From Candidatus Bathyarchaeia archaeon (GTDB lineage Archaea > Thermoproteota > Bathyarchaeia > Bathyarchaeales > Bathycorpusculaceae): a DNA stretch of 64,000 nucleotides. Below the pieces are notes generated by a model, which saw only the letters and a list, made by a program, of their open reading frames with translations, did no database searches and had not been told where the DNA came from. Each line of letters begins with the position of its first letter. Positions within the stretch are counted from its first letter, which is position 1. The position numbers and the translations under genes were made by a program. Below, in pieces: positions 17,892 through 24,927 of this stretch. The stretch is taken from assembly GCA_041447175.1 (NCBI GenBank), contig CP166960.1, forward strand, positions 1,077,507-1,141,506. The letters are read 5' to 3'.

Positions 17892-18211
17892 AGGGGCAAT
17901 TCTTCCTCGGAAAAGTCGCCCATCGCAGCAACCTCACGACGCATTTTTCTAACCAAAGACCACGCTTCCCCCACCTGCGTCTCGCAATGTTTAGGGTTCG
18001 CCTTTGATTTTGCGATGCTTTCGCTAAGTCCAGCAACGAGGAGAGCATGTTTTTTGCTGTCTAGGGCAATTTCCATTACAAGAGCGTGGATTAGAGGGGG
18101 TTTGACCTTTTTTGCAACTGACCGGTAAAGGAGGTATGTTTCGTTTTCCAACAGGCTTAAGCAGTTGAGAAAGGAAGTTGAGGATTTGATGGTAATTCCG
18201 CCGTTGACCAT
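17888..18211 (-). CDS. N-terminal half of a split ferritin-like protein
   Basis: 107 residues. The first helices (LSLLENETYLLYRSVAKKV, then a LVMEIALDSKKHALLVAGLS stretch) carry the E and D-x-x-x-H positions expected of the first half of a ferritin-like bundle; the remainder is a charged helix. It ends SEEELPL at a stop where the next frame continues with the missing half. Together the two make about 180 residues, a plausible full length. The likely role is iron or peroxide handling, but a metal site would need both halves. Confidence 0.6.
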   Translation of the reverse strand: MVNGGITIKSSTSFLNCLSLLENETYLLYRSVAKKVKPPLIHALVMEIALDSKKHALLVAGLSESIAKSKANPKHCETQVGEAWSLVRKMRREVAAMGDFSEEELPL

Positions 18212-18357
18212 TACGCAGCACTAAATAGGCTTGAGGGTTCACTTTGTAGATATAACTTGTGAATTCACACTCAACAAACATCGGCAATGACGGATAAACC
18301 TTGAATTGGCAGTCGCCAAATAATTTTGTATCTGAATTCTAAATTCTGAACAGCTTT

Positions 18358-18864
18358 ATGGAAGAACAAAACAGTACCAATGAAGGTGAAAACTTGACAA
18401 CGTGGGATTCACTGCACCAAGAACACGGAGAAATCTTTGTCAAAATGAACATCCTTGAAAAAGCATTGGCAGACCTTCTGCAGAAGCATACAGAAGAGCA
18501 AGTGGATAGGACGTTGGAGCAGCAAAAAGAATTCCTTGAAGCCTTCAAGCAGGGGTTAAGTTTACATTTTACTGTTGAGGAGAAAGCGCTTTTTCCTGAA
18601 ATGAAACAGATTGGCAAAATTGCGGAATCTTTGGTGGATGAGCTTTTGGTTCAGCACCGATCCATAGTGGGCAAGTATGAAGGAATTGCGGAGCGGTCGA
18701 ATAGTAATGTGGAAAGAAGAACAAACCTGCGTAGCTTGGTGCAAGAATTAATTACTCACACCAAAAAAGAAGAAGAGTCCGTGTACCCTTTGGTTAAGCA
18801 GATGAGCAGGGAACAACTCGAAGTAGTAGACCGCACCGCGAAACAGCTTGGATACCAAGTATAA
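18358..18864 (+). CDS. Hemerythrin-like HHE domain protein
   Basis: A 168-residue protein with spaced metal ligands of the HHE cation-binding family: LHQEHGEIF near residue 20, LHFTVEEKALFPEM near 65-78, LLVQHRSI near 100, and ITHTKKEEESVYPLV near 140-155. It would hold a di-iron centre that binds oxygen, nitric oxide or iron. It is divergent from the split ferritin-like pair, which suggests a shared iron or oxidative-stress role. The start is the ATG shortly after a TATA-poor spacer. Confidence 0.85.
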   Translation: MEEQNSTNEGENLTTWDSLHQEHGEIFVKMNILEKALADLLQKHTEEQVDRTLEQQKEFLEAFKQGLSLHFTVEEKALFPEMKQIGKIAESLVDELLVQHRSIVGKYEGIAERSNSNVERRTNLRSLVQELITHTKKEEESVYPLVKQMSREQLEVVDRTAKQLGYQV

Positions 18865-18994
18865 ACACATCACCAAGACACAAAGACCGTTATCTAAAGG
18901 GTCAGCCCGAAAAAAGCGAGCTTTTTGTGCCTGAAACGCGGGCAGTTTAGTTACCTTTTTTAATGTCTGAGATGATTCTGGTACGTTAGACTGC

Positions 18995-19070
18995 GGGTTC
19001 GTAGCCTAGCACGGATTAAGGTGTCGGCCTTCGGAGCCGGAGATCGTGGGTTCAAATCCCACCGGACCCG
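18995..19070 (+). tRNA. tRNA-Arg (anticodon TCG)
   Basis: Cloverleaf on the plus strand. The acceptor GGGTTCG pairs with CGGACCC (one T-G pair), the anticodon stem TCGGC/GCCGG encloses CTTCGGA, and the T stem GTGGG/CCCAC encloses TTCAAAT. The discriminator is G and CCA is not encoded, unlike the other two tRNAs here. The anticodon TCG reads CGN arginine codons. Confidence 0.92.
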
Positions 19071-19485
19071 CTTTAATATAACCACATTTACACTGCAAGC
19101 CATTTTTTCTCTTTTTCTTTTTTGTCTTTTAAGGTGAGGGATTTCTATTGCTAAGCTCGATTAAACCTGAGGTGACAGCGCAAAAGGAGGTTAATCGGCA
19201 GAGCAGAATATCAGCACGCATACGCCTGCTCAGTTCATCCAACCAGATGAGCAGGATTTATCAGGCTTACCGTGTGAAAAGACCATATGAGAGGTTTTTT
19301 TCCAAAACGAGTCATCTTCTGAAGTGAAAACTGAAAAAAAGAGGCATAAAAAAGATTGTTGGCTTTCAATTCCCAGTCTTGGGATTAACCATTGAAGCTA
19401 ACATTGCATTTGTTGAAAATCAAAAGGCACGTTTTGTGAATGAACAAAAGTTAAGAAGGTATGAGGAAAAAAGGTAGTTTATTAG
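19071..19485. other. Intergenic region with decayed reading frames
   Basis: A plus-strand frame from about 19149 reads through QSRISARIRLLSSS and IYQAYRVKRPYERFFSK, meets a TGA near 19326, and stays open beyond it (KKRGIKKIVGF and on) to about 19477. The YxxxR-ERFF pattern faintly recalls the C-terminus of a DDE transposase. This is weak and not called as a gene. The lone CRISPR-like repeat at 19363-19398 lies in the second half. Confidence 0.3.
19363..19398. repeat. Lone degenerate copy of the CRISPR repeat
   Basis: 36 bases starting CTTTCAATTCCC, then CTTGGGATTA, and ending TTGAAGC. Aligned to the 37-base array 1 repeat it has 32 matches, four mismatches and one missing base. Its orientation is the same as the array 2 kb to the right. 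It is either a decayed leader-distal repeat cut off from the array or a stray copy. Confidence 0.75.
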
Positions 19486-21081
19486 TTATTTTCTTCGTTT
19501 AAGAACTAATGCGATTGCGGCGGTTATGCCGACGACTGCTATTGCTGCTACGAGATAAATTGGTTCCATGTGAAAGTTTTTTGACTGTAGCTTTGGTGAC
19601 TGCGTTGATTGCTGGGTTGGTGAAGAGGATGAAGGCAAGGGTGTAGGTGAGAGAGTTGGAGAGGGGGAAGGTGAAGGAGTTGTGATGGATGTTGGCGGAG
19701 GAGACGAAGTTTGAAGAATGCCACACCATTCAGGTGTATATTGCTCGTTTGCTGAGCTTGGTGTGGTAAAACCGAGGACATCGTGAAGGAACCCTCCAAT
19801 TACGTATATCGTGTCGTTCACAACGGCGATGCCAAAGTTAAGGCGGCTTGTAGGGACCTGAGCACCAATAGTCCATCTGCCATTTTGGGGGTCATAAATT
19901 TGGTTAAGAGCAGGAGGAGCACCCAATCCATTATACGCTGCTACGCTCATAACATAGATTCGTTTGGCAGCCATTACACCCGTTGTCGCGCCGGCAGCCC
20001 CAAGATACACACTTGATGCCGCAGAGGTGCCCTCACTCCATGTATCAGTTTCCGCATCATATATTTGGTTCAGATTAGACCAAACCGTCGGCAGCTCTGA
20101 ACCCCCACCTACCACATATATCAGGTCATCAACCACGACTGAAGCATAACTGTACGCTTCAGTTGGCATTGCTGCCTTAGTCGTCCAAGAATCCGTTGCG
20201 GGGTCATAAACTTGGTTAAGGTCTCCATAGGGGTATCCTCCTATCAAAAAGATTTTTCCTGCTACAACATTTGCCTGCAGGTCACATCTATCAGCAGGCA
20301 TTGATGCTTTAGTCGTCCACGTGTTTGTTGCGGAGTCATAGACTTCGTTTACGGCTGTGGCGCCATTGATTGTTTTTCCGCCTATACAATAGATCTTGTT
20401 CTGGAAAACTGCTATAGCAAAATCAGCTCTGGGCGTAGGCATTGGCGCTTTGAAAGACCATGTATCAGTAGTTGGATCGTATTGCTCGTTTATGGCTACG
20501 ATTCCCCCTGTGCCAGGCCATTTTCCGCCCTCTGTGTAACCGCCGATGGCGTAGATTTTGCCGTCTACTGTGGCAACGCCTAAGCTACCTCGCGCAGTAT
20601 TCATTTGTGTTTTTGTTTTCCAGGTGCCTACGTTACTTCCGGGTGAAGGCAAAGGTTCCGTTACGGTAAAGATTGTTTGATTTTCGGATTGCAAATAGTA
20701 GATTGTGTCGTTGGCGAAAGCTTGTCCTGGAAAGGTCACTTTCAGTGTGGCGTTGCCGTATGAAGAGAACGTGTAGTAAAAGAAGTTTTCTAATGAGCCT
20801 TCCTGATTAGTGTTGTAAGAATAGGTCGGCAAGATTTGCCCATCTGGGAGTGTTAATGTGATAGTCACGTTTTGGAAGATGTCATTGGGTGTTGGCGGGG
20901 CGGGTTGAATTTGAACGGTGATATCGATGCGTTGGTTAAGCGTGGCGGGGTTAGGTTTCACGTTTATGATTACAGAGGTCTCCGTGTAAGTTTGTGCGTG
21001 AACCCAAACAGGACCAGTAATAAGCATGCCTGAAGAAAGCAAAGAGAATAAAAGGAACAGGGAAACAACAAATTTAGTCAT
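19486..21081 (-). CDS. Secreted kelch beta-propeller surface protein
   Basis: About 531 residues with an N-terminal signal sequence (KFVVSLFLLFSLLSSGMLIT), an immunoglobulin-like beta region (residues 30-140), then about six kelch blades marked by repeats such as DGKIYAIGGYTEGG, NKIYCIGGKT and DLIYVVGGGS. A serine/proline/threonine-rich stalk follows, then a final membrane helix (YLVAAIAVVGITAAIALVL) ending RRK. It is anchored on the outside of the cell, where it may bind glycans or proteins. The ATG at 21081 is preferred over the TTG four codons earlier. It sits between the lone repeat and CRISPR array 1. Confidence 0.85.
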   Translation of the reverse strand: MTKFVVSLFLLFSLLSSGMLITGPVWVHAQTYTETSVIINVKPNPATLNQRIDITVQIQPAPPTPNDIFQNVTITLTLPDGQILPTYSYNTNQEGSLENFFYYTFSSYGNATLKVTFPGQAFANDTIYYLQSENQTIFTVTEPLPSPGSNVGTWKTKTQMNTARGSLGVATVDGKIYAIGGYTEGGKWPGTGGIVAINEQYDPTTDTWSFKAPMPTPRADFAIAVFQNKIYCIGGKTINGATAVNEVYDSATNTWTTKASMPADRCDLQANVVAGKIFLIGGYPYGDLNQVYDPATDSWTTKAAMPTEAYSYASVVVDDLIYVVGGGSELPTVWSNLNQIYDAETDTWSEGTSAASSVYLGAAGATTGVMAAKRIYVMSVAAYNGLGAPPALNQIYDPQNGRWTIGAQVPTSRLNFGIAVVNDTIYVIGGFLHDVLGFTTPSSANEQYTPEWCGILQTSSPPPTSITTPSPSPSPTLSPTPLPSSSSPTQQSTQSPKLQSKNFHMEPIYLVAAIAVVGITAAIALVLKRRK

Positions 21082-21431
21082 TCTTTGCCCCAATAATTTA
21101 TACAGTAGGACTTAAATTAACTTTCATGATTTAACCGCATTATTCTTGAAAATTAAATAAAATAGGAAAAACGAATTTTGTTGTTAGCGGCTTTGCATGT
21201 GAGTTCATTGTTTACTCAAGGGTTTTTGAGGTGCATACTTCCATTTCTATACACAGCCATAGCGGAATCCGCAGTAGCCAAGGATTAGGCCATCAATATA
21301 CTCTAAAGCCATTATGAAGAGGCAACTTACATCTCCGAATGCATAACCATAATATTGCGCCGAAGCTTGTTTAACGCTTGATTTCACGGATACATCTGTA
21401 TTCAAGGCATAGTGAAAGAATATAGTGACCT
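21082..21431. other. Region between the kelch gene and the distal end of CRISPR array 1
   Basis: AT-rich upstream region of the kelch gene. A minus-strand frame (21247-21438) begins inside the first CRISPR repeat and encodes a 63-residue hydrophobic peptide without a recognisable domain; it is not called. No further repeats were seen here. Confidence 0.4.
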
Positions 21432-21620
21432 CTTTCAATTCCCGTTACTTGGGATTATCCTTTGAAGCTGTGACACATAGGTATAGCAAAAGGTGTTTAA
21501 AAATGACTTTCAATTCCCGTTACTTGGGATTATCCTTTGAAGCAGAAAAAGAAGAACAACAGACCCTTTCAGTTTTTGACATCCTTTCAATTCCCGTTAC
21601 TTGGGATTATCCTTTGAAGC
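21432..21620 (-). CRISPR. CRISPR array 1, leader-distal part (3 repeats, 2 intact spacers)
   Basis: Three identical 37-base repeats at 21432, 21507 and 21584 (plus-strand form CTTTCAATTCCC...TTTGAAGC), with spacers of 38 and 40 bases. The leader is at the far right (28078-28213), so these are the oldest units. Directly after the third repeat comes a 42-base sequence that should be spacer three, but instead of a repeat it runs on into foreign sequence. The array resumes at 24928. Confidence 0.97.
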
Positions 21621-22140
21621 TGTTAAACAGCATTGACCCCCCGCCAGTCACAGTGCCCGTTAGATTTTCCATCGCAATATCCGCTGCCTGCTGAGCAGAC
21701 AACGTATACCACTGCCCCGAAACAGGATACACAGGCGTACCGACACTACAATTCTGCACAACATAATACGTCTGAGACGAGCCAAGTAGGGCAGAAACAA
21801 TATAGTTGTAGGGGTTGCTGGTCGTGTAGAAGCTGGGGTTCACGTTGTATTCCAGCCAGTTCTGCAGCGCCGTCTGATTCTCCACCAGCAAATCGATAAA
21901 CTCGCCGTAAACCGTAGAGTTCTGCGTTAACGCCAAAACCGAAGCCGAAAGCAATGTTTGGTTCTGCGCAAGCAAATCTACCTGCGTCTGCAAAACATCC
22001 GCTGCCTGCGCAACACCCTGCTGAGCTTCTTGAGGCGTAATAACGCCTGAAACAGTAGCTAAAGACAACATAACCATAATTGCTATGGAAACTACGTTGG
22101 CTTTGTTACTTTTCAAAGTTGAACTAATCTTGTTCGACAT
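21607..22140 (-). pseudogene. N-terminal half of a split secreted beta-helix protein
   Basis: Starts at the ATG at 22140, with GGAG about ten bases upstream. A membrane anchor or signal (VVSIAIMVMLSLATVSGVIT) is followed by a glutamine-rich helical region with repeated LLAQNQT/LLVENQT, then ENLTGTVTGGGSMLFNS. At that point the frame enters a CRISPR repeat and stops after FKG. The last coded stretch, TGTVTGGGSMLFNS, is encoded by the 42-base duplicated sequence. The rest of the protein is found at the other end of the inserted segment (23185-24927). Confidence 0.85.
21621..21662. repeat. Left copy of the 42-base spacer/protospacer
   Basis: Identical in all 42 positions to 24886-24927 (starts TGTTAAACAG, ends GTGCCCGTTA). 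On its left it abuts the CRISPR repeat ending GAAGC; on its right it continues into the beta-helix gene. Read in crRNA direction, this copy keeps the native upstream flank GGAAAATC. Confidence 0.97.
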
Positions 22141-22300
22141 CTTGTTTACACTCCAAATAATTTTAGGAAACCATGAAAAGGGCGTGACACACCCACCCCG
22201 CAAAACCACAGAATGAAAGCAACACAAAGAGAGAGAATACGTCTCATTCGTCTTAATCCACCAAGACTCAAAGCAGGCTAATACAACACTTTTTCGTGTA

Positions 22301-23188
22301 ATGTCAAATCTTGGTAAAAGCTTAAAAGATAACCTGTCAGATTTTACTTTTATGCTACAATCAATGCCACGCCCAAGTGTTCTTCTAAATTTTTCAAAGC
22401 GAATTATCCACAGACCACTTGAACAGTCTCAACTAAAACCAATCACACAATTTCTTTCAAAATATGTAGTAGGTAAATACGGTATTGAAATAGGCGGCCC
22501 AAGCAGAATCTTCCATCCCAACAACCAACTACCAATTTACCCATTCATAACATACCTTGACAACGTAAACTACTCTAATGTCACTAAATGGTCAATGGAT
22601 GCTAAAGATAACTGCCTCTTAGGTCGAAGAGTAGGATTATTCTATGAATTGGAAGCAACAAACCTGTCAACTCTAAAAGATGGGCAATATGACTATTTGT
22701 TATGTTCTCACATGATTGAACACACCGCTAACCCCATAAAGGCATTAATGGAGTTCAAAAGAGTAGTCAAACCAAACGGTTTACTTCTACTAATTGTGCC
22801 GCATAAAGAAGGCACTTTTGACCACAAACGACCAACCACCACCTTAACACATATGGCGAACGACTATAATCATAATATTGGCGAAGATGACCAAAGCCAT
22901 GTTCCAGAGATTATAGCGTTAAATGATCCTCCAGTAAAGAAATTAAACGACGATATTGTTAATAATTACAGGAGGCGGTGCCTTCATCAACATGTTTTTT
23001 CAACTGAAAGTTTTTTGGAATTAATTGACTATGTGGAATTGGCAATTTTAAGAGTGGCTACATGTTTGCCTGCAAACATAATTGTTGTTGCGCAAAACAA
23101 AAAGGGTAGTGAAAACTTTAGGTTCCTAAATGGAAAGAGTGAATGGAAAAAATATAGTCCATTCAAACTAGATCGGGCTAAAGATTAA
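22301..23188 (+). CDS. Class I SAM-dependent methyltransferase carried by the inserted segment
   Basis: A 295-residue protein. The SAM-binding motif I is KYGIEIGGPSRIF near residue 60; the post-motifs are YDYLLCSHMIEHTANPIKAL near 130 and VVKPNGLLLLIVPHKEG near 150. The layout resembles the Methyltransf_11 enzymes often found in glycan clusters. The substrate is unknown. It is AT-rich compared with the flanking beta-helix gene, lies between the two beta-helix halves and on the opposite strand, and would be the only intact gene of the inserted segment. Confidence 0.8.
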   Translation: MSNLGKSLKDNLSDFTFMLQSMPRPSVLLNFSKRIIHRPLEQSQLKPITQFLSKYVVGKYGIEIGGPSRIFHPNNQLPIYPFITYLDNVNYSNVTKWSMDAKDNCLLGRRVGLFYELEATNLSTLKDGQYDYLLCSHMIEHTANPIKALMEFKRVVKPNGLLLLIVPHKEGTFDHKRPTTTLTHMANDYNHNIGEDDQSHVPEIIALNDPPVKKLNDDIVNNYRRRCLHQHVFSTESFLELIDYVELAILRVATCLPANIIVVAQNKKGSENFRFLNGKSEWKKYSPFKLDRAKD

Positions 23189-24927
23189 TTGGTTGTACCT
23201 ATGTTATCTCCTTTGATGGTGTTAGCACCCGAAGTTGAAATATCGTATAATCCAGTGCTTCTAGTAACAATGTTGTTGTATATCATGTTGTTAGTTGCCT
23301 GATGCTTCAAGAATGCCATTAGCTCCACTGTAATCAATTCGATTAGCAAGTATGATGTTGTAGATTGCTGTGACTGCAGTATCATTTTCAATATTTATGC
23401 CTTGCCAGCCATTACTTATCATAGAGTTTCCAGTTACCGTGTTGTTTTGTCCTCTTAAATCTAAACCCACTCTCCCGTTTGAGTAGAAACTGTTGGAAGT
23501 TACAGTCCATGCACTGCCATATAAGCGGCAGCCACTGTAAAGGCTTTTAGATGTAGAGTAACCAGTTAATGTTCCATTATTGCTATACAGAATCGTAAGC
23601 CCTGCAGCGCAGTTTTCAGAGGAACCACCCGAAATTTCGGTGTTATTACTATGAATCACAAGCAAACCAGCGCTAGGAGTGTTTGTTTGATTGATAATTG
23701 TGTTGCCGCCGATCTTTGTATTATTACAGGTATCTATGGAAATGCCGTTTGATACAGTCATATTTATGGCGGAATTGCGAAAAATAGATAATCCATTGCA
23801 TCGAAGAGCTTCTATGCCTCTGTAGCAGTTTTCCATTGTATTATCAAGAATCTGCAAGTTACCGCCCCATTCAGTTATTGCAAATGCGCTAGTGCAGTTT
23901 CGCAAAGTATTTTCAGAAACAACCACGTTCCAACTGTACAGTTCTGGCCCTGGATTTGATAATTCTAAGCCGAAAGCGTTTCCGCGGTCATAGATGCCTC
24001 CAACTAACGTATTGCCAACTATTCTGCCACCGTTGATGTTTTCCATTTTCATCTGTGACCAACCAGAGTTTTCGCAATAGTTGTTTTCAAATAGAATATT
24101 GCGACTATATCCATCATACCAAGATACGTCGTTCCATTTGTCAGCTTCTATTCCATGCCCAAGGTATGCGTAGATGCAAGTGTTGTCTCTTGCTGTGGAG
24201 TTGTTGCAGCCTCCAAAAAATATGTAGTGAGTCTGTACGTCATGGATGTACATTTTTTCAACTAAGATACGGTTGCCATAGACGGCAAATACGCCGATGC
24301 CGCCAGAGTTTGTAAGTACGTCTATTGAGTGCTGTGTGTTGTTGTTTCCGTCTATTTCGCCGCCAGAAATGGTTATGTCGTTAAGAAAGTGCCCTGCAGC
24401 TAAACCATCTATGGAGATTGCTGCGGCGTTTTGGTTGTTTCCCACTTTTAAAATTGCGCCATCTGCTAATGTTAAGGTGCGGTTTGATGTTGCAATGGTT
24501 AAACTTCCATTTTCCTGATATAATCCAGGTGCAATGTAAACGTTGCCGTTCGCGATGGCGCTGTTAGCTGTGGATGTAAAATTTATTGATGTAAGTTCCA
24601 TGACTGGCTGCCCTGTACTGCCATTAATCGCCACATACGCAACCGTACCATTCTGCAAGGTGCTGGGCATAATCAGGTAACTAAAATCTCTCTGCCCACC
24701 AACGTAAAAGGGCATGCCCAACTGATAGTTTATCACGTAACCATTCTGCTCATCATACACGGTGCAATTTGCCAAAGTGCCAGGAGTGTAGGTTATGCCC
24801 GTTGCGCCTTTGCCGATGGTTACGCCTGTGCCTTCCAGAACCGTTAAATCGACCCCTACACCGTCAGCGCTAAAGTTGCCGCCACTGTTAAACAGCATTG
24901 ACCCCCCGCCAGTCACAGTGCCCGTTA
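23185..24927 (-). pseudogene. C-terminal half of the split beta-helix protein, with a frameshift near its end
   Basis: The frame runs from the 42-base duplicate (TGTVTGGGSMLFNS, joined to GGNFSADGVG) through about 530 residues of right-handed parallel beta-helix. The coils are marked by repeated N-rich turns such as NNTKIGGNTIINQTN and NNTVTGNSMISNG. Near 23291 the frame ends at ASGN, while another frame continues with NNMIYNNIVTRSTGLY to a stop at 23185, so one base appears to be lost. The present frame could start at a TTG inside the adjacent CRISPR repeat. Rejoined with the N-terminal half, the protein would be about 740 residues, secreted and membrane-anchored. Confidence 0.85.
24886..24927. 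repeat. Right copy of the 42-base spacer/protospacer
   Basis: Identical to 21621-21662. On its right it abuts a CRISPR repeat (24928); on its left it continues into the C-terminal half of the beta-helix gene. In crRNA direction it follows a normal repeat, so it could still receive a 5' handle, but no repeat follows it. Confidence 0.97.

Larger units (their letters stand above)
21621..24927. mobile_element. 3.3-kb segment inserted in CRISPR array 1 at a spacer, flanked by the duplicated spacer/protospacer
   Basis: The array's 37-base periodicity stops at 21620 and resumes at 24928. Between these points lie two halves of one beta-helix gene, a methyltransferase gene and, at both ends, the same 42 bases. 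Circularising the segment gives about 3,265 bp with the gene whole and one copy of the 42 bases inside it. This fits single-crossover integration of a circular element through homology between its protospacer and a resident spacer. No replication or integrase gene is visible, so its own nature (plasmid, virus remnant, excised circle) is unknown. An assembly mis-join is the main alternative. Confidence 0.75.

Noticed and set aside
18024-18287. 87-residue frame overlapping the ferritin-like gene
   Set aside because: Same strand but another frame as the ferritin-like half, with no domain; the alternative frame has clear motifs.
21621-24927. Insertion as one oversized spacer placed by Cas1-Cas2
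   Set aside because: Spacer integration duplicates the 37-base repeat. Here the repeat is not duplicated around the segment; instead a spacer-length 42-base sequence is, and a gene is split at it, which fits homologous recombination.
21621-24927. Insertion sequence with target-site duplication
   Set aside because: The duplicated 42 bases are part of the segment's own gene and exactly fill a spacer slot. No transposase and no terminal inverted repeats are visible.
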